DNA of 64,000 nucleotides, from positions 66,975,282 to 67,039,281 of the forward strand of contig NW_019211454.1 of assembly GCF_002443255.2 (NCBI RefSeq). The letters run 5' to 3'. Source of the DNA: Varroa destructor (taxonomy: Eukaryota; Arthropoda; Arachnida; Mesostigmata; Varroidae). The translations under genes and the position numbers were made by a program. Positions 14,478 to 25,688 of this stretch are shown here, one piece after another (position 1 is the first letter of the stretch; the number at the start of each line of letters is the position of its first letter). Below the pieces are notes generated by a model that was not told where the DNA came from, did not search any database, and saw nothing but the letters and a program-made list of their open reading frames with translations.

Positions 14478-15265
14478 CTACTTGAAATGATTGTCGCCGA
14501 TGTAATAGTGAAGGTCGTCGTTTCTGCCCACCAGTTTTTGTACGCGTTAAGAGATTGTGTGAGCAGATATTTGCGATCCGTCAACTTGTGTTGACTGGGC
14601 TTCATGTACCGCTTAATATATTTATGCTATAGATTCTATTTTACGGCTCCGTCACGGAGACGCTAATATGCCAGTACGTTAGACAACGTTAGCTCCGTAG
14701 AATATGGGGTACGCAAGACGTCTATTCACTCGAGGTCGATGAACACATTTTAGATGATGTTTATATGGCTTCGCGTTGTCATGAAGCAATATGACCTGAT
14801 CTCTGTTGTCAGGTCTTCCCCTTTGAATAGGCTGGTTGACTCTATAAAATTGGGTCAAATAAACATGTCGATCAAGTCGTGAAAAATTATTCCTAGTGAA
14901 TCAGCCCCTTGCAGTTTCACCAAACGTAAAAAAATAGCCTTCCTCGAACGAGGAGCTGATTAAGCCCTAAACCCTCACTTCTTTTCTAAAGTCACGCATT
15001 CGAATTAGTGTTTCATGTTAGCATGCAGAAACCACTACTCATCACAGGCGGCAGTTCTGTGCAAAATCGGTTATTATGTCCTCGTAGCGCTTCTAGCATT
15101 AAGCTGTGACTCCTTGCTGGATTCATAGATGTCATGAACTGCCCAGTCTTGAAGTCTCTGTGTGAACGCAAGAGATTTAATAGGTTTAGCAACCGTGGTG
15201 TGGCTGCAGCCTATCTTTTCGGCCAATGCCCATCTTATTTGTCGGCCGCGTTCGTTCAAAGATGC
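14478..15265 (-). pseudogene. mariner-family transposase relic
   Basis: On the minus strand, several frames together recover the mariner transposase in order. The second helix-turn-helix and linker reads ALAEKIGCSHTTV...QDWAVHD (about 15259-15120). The first catalytic Asp lies in CDE*WFLHAN (15017-15046), where the usual Lys of DEKW is now a stop. A strand reads VW*NCKGLIH*E, like VWWDWKGIIHYE. The second catalytic Asp lies in LLHDNAKPY (Asp codon 14778-14780). PYSTELTLSN (near 14670-14705) stands where PYSPDLAPSD is expected. The C-terminus is near 14478. About 88 codons separate the two Asp residues, close to the roughly 93 of intact mariners. At least two frameshifts and several stops make it dead. 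The N-terminal DNA-binding half and the terminal inverted repeats were not resolved. No function is expected. Confidence 0.85.
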
Positions 15266-18200
15266 CTACAAACGCGTACCGTCAAACTCAGATAGTCGGC
15301 CAACGTAGGAGCAATCTTTATACCGTTTCCAACCTTGGCAGGCCATTTAGGGGTAGCGTCGCTAGCGCACATAAGACAAATGCCCTGATCTGTTTCCGCA
15401 GCGTTTTAACTTCAATAGGGTATAACATAGGAGGTGTTTAAATGCCCTCTTCCTTTACCTTAGGCGTCCATTTTGGAGGCGTTTTTTTTTCAACTTGACA
15501 TTGCATTCATAATACAGCACTATTAAAAGCAACAACTGAGAGGACAAGGAGACAGAAAACTTTATTTTGAAAGCGTGGGCATGGACACCTAATGGACATG
15601 ATTAATGAGAAATAGAAAACAATACTAAGTGTCGGAGAATCTTTTTTATTTGAGCTAAATAGTAGTAGACCAAGCTTTTTATTATTGTTAGCGCGACGTG
15701 CAGGGAAACGGAATTCACCAGTACGGAAGAAATCAGGAAGATAAATGTATCACGCTGCTTCGGTAGACAAGAAGTATACTTGGATATCGGGTATTGTTAT
15801 TATTACGTCCTATTATGTACCAGTGAACGGATGCCCTGTTCATTCTCGTGAAGATCCATGGTACTTGTACGAGCGTAGAACTACTAATGTATCAGCATGA
15901 CGTATGTTATACCAGGCTAACCGGGTGAAATTTTCGTTAACAGAATGCACCCTCCTTACTAGTTAAACCTTGAAAAACCAACTTGGGCTGCTAGAAAGTG
16001 GTAAATGCGAGCCCTTCGACTACTCCCAGAGCAAATTGCGTGAATCAACCTCATTTTGAAAGTGATTACGGTCGTACTTTGGCAGTCTTGTTTAGTAGTC
16101 AAATATTGTTTGTAGCCATCACCAGTTGAAATCATTCACAAAATAGTCCTAATACTAAACTCTGTGCTGAAGAAGGCCACTCCGTGATACAGCAGCCTAG
16201 TTCGAAAACGAGAATAATCAAGGTACGCGAATCGTTATCATCAATCATTAGTCAAAGTTCTCTGGGTCTAGTTACCACGTCGGTCCCAACGAAAGATGGC
16301 GTTGCGAATGGATAGCTTTGACGTGCTCCTTCTGAGAAAGTTTGTTTGAATCAGTGAAAAAGGGACAAAGACTTAATGCGGAATATGTTTGTAGACTTCT
16401 ATCGTCCACCATTGTAGCTTAAATTACTAATCGATGAACGTAAGATACGCATACTCAGAGTAAGTCCCACGCTTTGGAAATTGGCTGTACCTAATACTGT
16501 ATTAAATAAATAAATTATAGACATCGTAATTCCAACAAATCAACGAGAGATCTCAGGGAGTACTTTCGACTGCTAGCCAATACCTTTGTCTTTTCAAGTT
16601 GATATACGCATTTATACATTTTGTCATGAGCGACTTCCGTATGTCTTGCTTCGCAGTGCACCGCGTTCTGTACTTCCATGTTGATTTGAAATACACACAC
16701 GACGTAGTGCCAAGAAGCTATTTTAAGCACGACAAATCTAAAAAAAAAAGGAAGTCTACATAATCAACATTGAAGAGTAACCGCTAAACAAAATGAAAAC
16801 ATACTTTATTGGCAACTCTTGCGTCAAATTGTGTTTTCGCGCTATTGAATCCGGGAACGGCACTATGGTTTAGCTCTCGGGGGTAGCAGCCCACGCTACT
16901 ACCCTGGTAGGTTGAGTTAGCTTTAGTTACTCTTCTATCTTTAGAGCACTGCAGGATAACACTGACGCTATTATAATTCACATTAATCTGCGTATAGGCC
17001 TCGTAACTTAAATAGTCCACGGAAGAGGAAAAGCGGTAACTAATGTACATTGTTTCCAACTATATATGTTTAATGAATACGGCTAAGATGACAAGTATAT
17101 AATTTTACACGGTATTAGACAGAAGAGCATTTAATGACACCTCTAGTGACTTTCCTCGCGGAGTTCAGAAGCGGACAAACAAGATTTGTTTACTTATTCA
17201 GTACACGCTTCTTTCAAACTCTTCATAATAAAGCAATAAACGGGTGGATAAAAGCTTTACTCCAGGCAAAAACTGGGCCTAGTAATTGTCTTTGATCATT
17301 AACTAACTAATATTATAATTGGCGTCCAATGATCTTTAGACACAGGTTCCACATGGTGTGAAATAACAATGAGTAACTTATCTAATTTACTAACTAGATC
17401 CATTTCACTATGTGTATGTTAATTCTGGATACTTTGTACTACTGTTAAATGCTGGCTTTGCAACTTATCCATTACACATTACTGCAGGTCCAATTATACC
17501 TTGTTAGAAGCGGTTCCTGCATATGCCAAAAATTTAATGGGCTGGAAATCATTTTAGAGTTGAATAACTTTCAGACTTACGATAGGCATAGACTTGAAGC
17601 GATGTGCTCGCCAGAGTCATTACCGTGACACACTTCTAATTCGGTCTCAATATTAAGCTTGACTTTTTATGTTTTTGATTTTCCATTTCGTTATTGTATG
17701 GAAACCATAAAACGAAGTACTTATTTTGCTCACATTGCTAGAGAATACAGGAATCCAGCTGACACTATAACTGCCACAACAGGATCGCACGCTAATTCAT
17801 GCAAGGTTTTATCGTTGGTCGCAGAAAAAATGGCCTAACTTCGAGATGAACTCGTTGCCGGCTTACCAATAGACCCGCTATTATGGAAAAGCTGTATAAT
17901 ACATAATTAACTCAGTTGATACAGCACAAAAACGGATTTTATCAAAGTTCATTCATTTACCTTCGCTGGTAGCAGTCTAAAACTTCATACATAAAGGTCA
18001 ACGATACAGTATACCAATATAGGGGTGAGCAACTAGCATCTTTAAAAAACTCTTCGGCGTGTAGGTCACACGAGTTCCTTTGAATGAATAAAACTAATTT
18101 AAGAGATTCGTTAAGTGTCCCGAAATGAGCGGCTGATATTTATCAACAATCCGCCCGGTATTTGAAATACCTATATATATGTATATATATATATAGTCAG

Positions 18201-19742
18201 GCTCGTGGAAGCTCGGTTTCCTGCAGAGTTAATACTAAAACCCATGTATGGTAAGGCGAGTCTTTAGCCGGTTCACTGGTTCCTCATCGGATCCGATGTA
18301 AAAAACTTCCACCGATCTTCACTCACAATTTTCAAGGTTGGTTCTAAGGACTTCCGTTAATGGGGAACTCACAGCGACGGCGCAGGTCCTCGGACAACAA
18401 TAGCAAGTCGGATAGGAGACACTCGATACTCCCTAAAATGAATTTTATCCGTCTCTATTGAGTTACCAAAAAGCGTCGACTGTTTGTTTAACTAGATGTC
18501 AGTCACATCGTTCGGTCAACATAAATCGCATCGGGTCAGTGTTGGTGTAAGTTCAAAGTTAAGATTTTACGGCAGTAGGTGTGCTAAGGTTTTCTGAATG
18601 ACTGTATTTAGACTTAGGATAGAGTGGCTTGGAGGTGAATAAATCCCATTACCCTGTCACGTTTATCATAATGCTGCCCAGATATGTGAATTTTTGTGTT
18701 TTTTTATCGCCAAAATGTCTCCTAACACCAAACGGCCCATAAATGGTTTTGTCTTTTTCGTTCTGGACATTTCAATGTCCTGCCTTCCTCTGCCTAGTAA
18801 TAGAAAAATTGTGTAAAAAAAATGATACAATTGTTGCGAAAGATCCACGTGTGAGTAGCTATAACATCGCCAAGGAGCCAAAAAATCCACTACCAAACAG
18901 TTTTAAACTATTTGAAAAGAGCTGTCTATGATAAAAAAAAAAAAAAAACTGTAGGTGCTACATATATTAGCGCAAAGTAATTTAGTAGATCGATGAAATT
19001 TTACCAAAATGTGGCCATTTTTTAGCCTTTTTCTATAAAAAAAAAAAAAAAAAAAAAAAAAACCTAATTACGAACGTAGATCCCATACGCAAGAAATGTG
19101 TAAACAGAAGAAAAAAGTAGGAACGTGTACTCCGCAGTACGTGGAACAATTTAGACGGACGCGAAAGAAGGTAATGCTATGGTAAGGTTGAGAAGGAACT
19201 GTGCGTTTTAGGTTTCTGTTGCCTGGCGAAGCGATTGATTTTGTCCAGTACTGTCAGCAACTAACAAGGTCTCGATAGACCATTGAAAAAATCGACAAGG
19301 ATTAGTGACAAGAAAAAAAAAGCGCCGTCTTCCACCATGACAACGCCAAACTACATACAGCTGTAACACCTACTTCGCTTCGCCTGTTTCTGAGTTGAAC
19401 AGCTGCCAAAGCAGCGAGAGAGATACTTATGCCGTATATAGCGAGAGCTTTAGCGGGGACTGCTAGAAAGGGTTTGCTAAATTCGTAGATGGAACCTCTT
19501 ACCTACAGAATGCACCCAATTCCGCTCAGCCATTCAAGATCGATCGATGAAAACCCCGGGTTAATTTATGGAACTCTATCAGGAATTAGGAAGGCTGGGT
19601 GCATCACAGACTGGGTGAAGTGGACGAGGAAATAAGGTTTACCATGACTCTCATTTTGCCTAGCAATACGCAAAATACGCAGCCACAATGACAGGCTTCT
19701 GCACAGAACTGCGACTGGTAACAAGAAGTAACGTATCCACGT
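15266..19742. other. gene-poor stretch
   Basis: No supported gene. It holds a (TA)n tract at about 18172-18195, an A16 run at 18933-18948 and an A26 run at 19037-19062. The two long A runs on the + strand could be tails of retroposed copies, but the flanks show no recognisable body. Part of 15266-15600 may be the decayed N-terminal part of the mariner relic. Confidence 0.55.
19037..19062 (+). repeat. A26 homopolymer
   Basis: An uninterrupted run of 26 A, preceded by TTTTTCTAT and followed by CCTAATT. A second, 16-A run lies about 90 bp upstream (18933-18948). These are the longest homopolymers I noticed and might be retroposon tails. Confidence 0.9.
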
Positions 19743-19830
19743 TTACGTAAAGCAAAGAAAGTAAAACAAAAGGTGTTTATTCATTATACATAATCGGTCC
19801 ACTAAAGTTAGTACGATAGGAATCAACAAA

Positions 19831-20121
19831 ATGTTTTCAAAATCCTCATATCCAAAAGATGTATTCAATACTCTTGCTACAAGCCTTATCGTTCTTCCTA
19901 TAAGGAAACTTTTTGTATTAAGATATAAAAAACTTTTAAAAAAAGTCCACCTGGTGACGTGCCTCCAAGTTTTTTTTATGACAAAATACATCGTATTGGA
20001 TACTGAAGTACAAATTAAGCAAATTAAGTGTTCATTTGCCGTCACATCGCCGTTCGAACATAACAACCGACTGACATTTCGTTCTTATGGAACCGAACAC
20101 GAAGAATTGAAGCAATTTTGA
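19831..20121 (+). other. unassigned open frame, possible LINE C-terminal remnant
   Basis: An open frame of 96 codons. The segment LIVLPIRKLFVLRYKKLL resembles the L-x-x-LPI-x-x-x-x-x-x-R-Y linker seen downstream of the reverse transcriptase in CR1/RTE-like non-LTR retrotransposons. The tail (NNRLTFRSYGTEH) loosely recalls the usual NYG-x-R-S-F-x-x-x-G block. I found no YADD box, endonuclease or poly(A) tail that would confirm it. The composition is AT-rich and the match is only by shape, so it could be a chance frame. Confidence 0.2.
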
Positions 20122-20353
20122 GCTCTATCACAAAAGAATGTCTATTAGTACCTTTTTTAACCGAAAAATTGGTGTCCCACCGTTCGTTTTGTTTCCAGTC
20201 TTCCATAGGCCAGAAGGTTAGACACATGCGATGTTGAAGAATTAACGGCTTGAACAAAATAATATGCTAGCAATAATTACTAACCCACAATGATGATTAC
20301 ACAGTAAACTCAAGCCAGGCATATTCATTATTTAGGACATATATGCAAACGAC

Positions 20354-20391
20354 TTCAGGTATGCCTCTTTTTAAAAAGAGGCATACTTGAA
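20354..20391. repeat. 38-bp near-perfect palindrome with no spacer
   Basis: The core GTATGCCTCTTTTT (20359-20372) is immediately followed by its exact reverse complement (20373-20386). Beyond one G/T mismatch the symmetry extends by TTCA/TGAA to 20354-20391. It is an extended cruciform- or hairpin-capable site with no neighbouring gene, possibly a collapsed foldback or MITE end. Confidence 0.9.
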
Positions 20392-23194
20392 AGTACACCA
20401 GTCTCTCTGCTCAGCAACCGTATTTCCCGTCTCTGTCGGTCGACAACTGAGTGCGTTTCGTATTCTCTGACGGCAGGTCTTTGCGCGTCATCGCCTGCCT
20501 AGAACTTTTTTGTTTTCCCTATTAGTACCGCGATTTTCGCGACTGAGTGGTTACCTCCTAGTATCGACCAAAACACACAATATAACCGAGCGTAATGGGA
20601 GAAGTTCCCTGGCCATCGTGAGGCCTAATCGCTCATGTGGCTCTTGTACTCTTCTTGTAAAGCTGCTAGTTTCGCAGTGGGCCGGAAGCCGGTTCCCTTA
20701 ACTATAGTACAAGTGAAGCATCTCAGTAGTTGGCAGTCTGCCTTTTGTGTGTGCTGGTAGCAGCTTTTTTCGGTTCGAACATCTCCTTAATCAAATCATC
20801 GGTTGTCCTCCTTCTACCATACCGAAAGTTCTTCCGAACAACAGAGCAATTAGAATCAGACAGGCGGAAGACTATCGGATGTGTTCTGCCTTTACGTGCG
20901 GTTTCCATTTCAATACAGTATGGTCACATTGAACCGGTGCGGACAATTTTATTAAGGTTTACTCAGCGTTCTAGACTCCTATAAGTAGAATGTTGTGTCG
21001 TGGGGCATTTGGACTTAAGCTAGCATATAAGTTCAATACTATCGAGCGCGTACAGTAAAAAATGATAAGCGAATCGCTACTGCTGTGCAAAAATGTGTTA
21101 AGTCTTAATGGGCCAGTATGGATGTCTGTGTACGGGCACAACAGGAGAGCCCGTGGAGTGCAGACTCATGTAAAAGAAAGATGTCAACAGATGCACTTTT
21201 GTGGGCTGTAAAGATAGTGACATAAGCTAAATGCGCTTGATCGGCCAGCTGAGCTACCTGTAGGAAAAAAAGGGGCCGGAGCAATAGGCAGAAATCAATG
21301 CTTTCGCGCATAAATTCAGATCTTTCTTTGAAATAAAGGACAATGTATTTAAATCAGAAAAAAAAAACAGAATGACCTGAGTGAAGAAATGATGCATTTG
21401 AGAATGCTACGTCTCCGGCTTAAACTCCGTTTATAACGCCCGAGCCTCATAAGCCTTTTTTGCGCGGTGGGCTGTTTTAAATTAGCTAGGGTTATTAGCT
21501 AAATTAGGGTTTTACAATGAGGCTACTTCATTGATGAACTTCATAAAGAATGTTTTTTCCTATTCAATTGAAAGAACAGCAACAACCTAATAAAGTGTAT
21601 AATTTTTTAAAAAATCACTACTTTATTATCTTTTAACATCAATGATCACACTATGAGCACCTCCTGTTTAAGATCTGAATTAAATTGTGACATTGTTTAT
21701 TTTTACTCTTTTTTTATAATTTCTAATCCAAACAAAACATCTATACAATGGAAGTTAAAAGACATAATTTGTATATTTATAAAACAAACGGATGACACTC
21801 AGTCGTCCTTCAATCTGTTCCTAGGCTTATTTTACGAAATTTTTTCTAAAGCTTCCTTCATATCCGTCGTTTTCGCTTAATTTGTAATTATAGCGCTTTC
21901 AAGCCTGCCACTGTTGTCCATCTGCCTCATCTTATAGACGAGAAAACCCAGGGGCGTAAAAAAAGAAATGATATTATAGGGGGTAAATTAACACGGCTTA
22001 AAGAAATGTGCTCGTTAGCATCAGTGAGTAGTCAGTAGTGATTTCAACGAATCGAGCTCTAGAAGTTCTCGGAAAATTGTCCTCGTGAACTCCTTCTCTA
22101 AATGTTATCGAAGGTGCCGTCTGTAAGACAAAACTCTCGTTATTTTAGTGAATCTGATCTAGACTTTATAATAAAGTCAATATAATAGAACTGCACAGAA
22201 AATGTTAACGTTATTTGTCTATACGGTATGAATTAACCAAAAAGTTTCGCGCTAAATCGAAGGTGAATATGTCTGTATCTACTTTGGTTATAGGTTCTAA
22301 CTATATATTTAAAGGTCGTGTGGTAATCTTTATGTCACCCTTCAAAAAAGAATATTTTAGATACCGACTGTTTATTATTATTCTTGACAGGTATAAGTCT
22401 GCTGACCTTTTAAAAATTTAAAGGTGTTTAATAGCTATGCTGTCAATAGTTAGGTGCAAATCTAAGCTTTGTTGTGTCAAATCCCTAACTAGTTTTCGTT
22501 GGCCTTTTCAGAAACAGTACTGTCATTTTTGTTACGGTTAATTATGTGAATTGACTAATTCCCTAACACTATCCTCCATCTATCATATCATGAAAATTTC
22601 CCAAAATAAAAAAATAAGTCATTATTACATTTTCACCCCCCTGTGTTTACTTCGCTAGCATGAAAAGAGATAAAATGGCTCTTGAGACTTTTTCGGCACT
22701 TTTCGTCCAGAAGGGCTCACGACACATTTAATTCAAAACAGACTGCCGTCTGGCGCTGACAAGGATGAGGGCGTTGTCTCCGTACCCAGCCGAATCGGGC
22801 GGTGAGGGGCATTGCAGTTTGCAAGCAAAATAAATTCTCATGAACGATTTAAGTCGAATCCTTTACCAGCTCGAAGATAACTAGCGCTTTTGAAAGGCTA
22901 GCAGAAATGAGGCTTTGATCTGCTGTACTAAACGGTACTTTCGCAACCTGCCGTTTTCCACTAGCGCCTGAATTTAATTTATTCACAAAGCAGCCTTTTG
23001 CCATAAGGCCAACTAGGAATATACTACAGTGCGGACCGCACCTAGGCTAAGTTCCAGTTAACTATATTTAACGCAATTTGCTTATCTTACGTAATCTCTA
23101 CCTTCCGCTTAACCGATTACTGCGGCTTGCATATCAGTGGCACCCATCTCTTCCAAAAGCAGACAGGAAGGATCTTCGTGATAGTTTACTGGGT

Positions 23195-23231
23195 AACGTG
23201 TCCGTCTACTAATCCTACGGAGGGACACGTT
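23195..23231. repeat. inverted repeat, 9-bp arms, 19-nt loop
   Basis: AACGTGTCC (23195-23203) is exactly reverse-complemented by GGACACGTT (23223-23231). The loop is GC-richer than its surroundings. No gene is adjacent. Confidence 0.8.
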
Positions 23232-23426
23232 GTGGTCTAGGCTGGGATCCTGGTATAAACGCACGGTTCGTTTCGTGCTGGTAGCCAGTCGTCTCATGGA
23301 ATGCCTAACGGCGATACCGGACGTAAAGCTCGAAACATAGAGATATAAAAGAGGCTAGAAACGGAAAGCGAATAATAGGTGGTACCGTTAACTTGAGCGA
23401 CCGGGAACGAATTCATGCTAGTGTAT

Positions 23427-23451
23427 ACGTATCTGTCATGCACAGATACGT
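23427..23451. repeat. hairpin, 10-bp arms, 5-nt loop
   Basis: ACGTATCTGT, loop CATGC, ACAGATACGT; perfect arms. It is followed by a pyrimidine run (TCCTTTTTCCCTC). In a eukaryote this is not a terminator. It is recorded as structure only. Confidence 0.85.
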
Positions 23452-25665
23452 CCTTTTTCCCTCAACCAGCCAGACCTCTTCGTAAAATAAAATGATTACG
23501 TTTACACTGCTTCTGCCTTAACAAATATTAACTGTTAACCATAAGTAACGTAGAGATGTAATTGTTCTTCAGGAGGCTGGCTTCGTTCGATAAACACCCC
23601 AAACAAATCCAGCTGCTCGCACAATTCAGTTGAGAAAAACAGACTGCAAAAAACACAGTTTTCGTTCAAGATCACAAGCGTTCATTCGATATTTTGTAGA
23701 GTCATGGAAATCTAGATGAGGCACTGGGTATATGGTTGAAAAGCGATTCAATCAACCCTAACTGCCGTTTGGGTGTAAGAGCAAACAACGTTCGTGCATC
23801 AATACACAACTACAAAACTCAATCCATCCTTCCAATCCGATAATCCATCCAGAGACATCATCCGTGAGCAGCGTACATATAATGGCTACCTTAATAAGTT
23901 AGCCAAATTGCACAATTAACGACAACTTGGTAAATGGTTTGCCCATTAAAGCGGTTTAAGCCTTAGCACATTTTATAATATTCTGTCGTGTGTAGTAGAA
24001 ACTCGATGTCAATTATTTTCGTTACCTTGATCCTGACAAATAGGCCATTCACGGAACGGTCTGATCGATTTGGCCAAATCGTCGTCGATTGAATAGGCGT
24101 GTCACTGCCGGCTCGTCGCTATATACACACTAGTTAGAGGTTGACACCCTGCCTTGGACAAATAACTAGTCACCCCCATTTGTTCGATGCTTAAGGAGCC
24201 CAATAGAAAAAAATAACACGTTATCACCAGAATCGTCCCATGCTACTTTCTATTAGAACAACGCTCTAATGACAGGGTTGATCTTAAAAGCCTATACAAG
24301 GTAGACAGGAGAGAGGAAGAAACGCGTACCTCACTGGTACATAACACATTGTAAGTTTTATATGTATAGTTCAAATTCAGCGTTGGCAACCGATGCCTTC
24401 CAGATAGATGGAGGCAGGTTTTGATACTATAGCAAAAAAAAAAATGATCCCTACAATTTGCTGACGCAGAAATAATCATTGAAAAGGCTAAGCAATAGTT
24501 ATATATTAGTGGCCTGAATTTCGGCAGTAGCTGAATTAACCACATGGGTTAGATGCAAAATAGCAACAAATATCCTCTCATGACTCGTTCGTTTTCGAAG
24601 TTTCACTTGCGGGCCGGCCGTCTGCTCTGACTGGAAACTTCCGTACACACCAACCGGCTTCCATCTGCACGTTGCTATTACTTATCCTTATTGCCGTGTC
24701 GGTCTATGAACTCTATTGGAATTGTTTTTTCGTCTATGAATCGTACGCCAAGTAAACTTCCGCGTTAATTTTACTCGTCACTATCAAAATCTATAATTTC
24801 ATGCGCTCCAAACGCATATACGAACTTGATAAATGTTGTTTAATAGCAGAGTAATCGCTAGCATTTTCAAGGCCCGCCTTTATTAATAGTCTTTGTTTTG
24901 CTAACTGGGCCAACAAATTGCATAGTTTTATTTAAGCAAAATACTTGCATTTCTCACTGCGACAGCCAAGAAAAAAACACTAAACGCGAACAATATTGCT
25001 CTTTAATATTTCCTGCTAAGTTTCAGAACCAACTCCAAGTGTTCTCCATATAGAATGCTTTTCGAAACAATTAGAAAGTAGCTAGCTAGCTATCTCGAAG
25101 TTAGCCGAGCTTAATCGGGACAAGGGCATTTGAGGTTCTCGCTTAGTCTACAACGACTTGCTAGGATGAAGCCGATTATTATCCGGCGTTTTCTCCGCCT
25201 GGAACAAATATGTCGAGCTACGCAATCAACACCACACTAACGAGCCGGCAATGCGTATCCCAGACAACACTTTCACTCTGTATTGGCACTCTCCTTCATG
25301 TAAAATTAGCCTCTGCCTGATAGTATGGAATACATCTTCTGGCAATTGCAAAGCAGAAGACTTACGTGCAGGTAAAACAAAAGAAGCGAAAAGTATGCGT
25401 CAAGGGAACTTCGTCAGGGGATGGCATATATCAGCTACCACTTAATTTGGACATGGTTGCATAATTCCACAAGCAATTTGAATTGTAAAAATCTATTTGT
25501 CTCCAAACAAAAAAACACATTTTAATTTTCCAGTGTTTGTTAACTATTTCAGATGCAATATATTGCGTAGCAGTCATACTGCATGAACTATATGCTTCAT
25601 TATTGAGGCTTGACACACTCTGATTAGTGACATGCCAGTAGGATGTGCTAAGCTGTATGGCACAC

Positions 25666-25688
25666 TATATATATATATATATATATAT
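25666..25688. repeat. (TA)n microsatellite
   Basis: About 11 uninterrupted TA units in intergenic sequence. Confidence 0.95.

Noticed and set aside
21245..21256. Perfect tRNA A box on the minus strand (TAGCTCAGCTGG)
   Set aside because: No B box (GGTTCGANNCC) lies at the expected distance and no cloverleaf can be drawn.
23109..23297. Arginine-rich open frame on the minus strand as a coding exon or LINE fragment
   Set aside because: No motif or splice context supports it. The base composition bias alone explains the apparent protein-like look.
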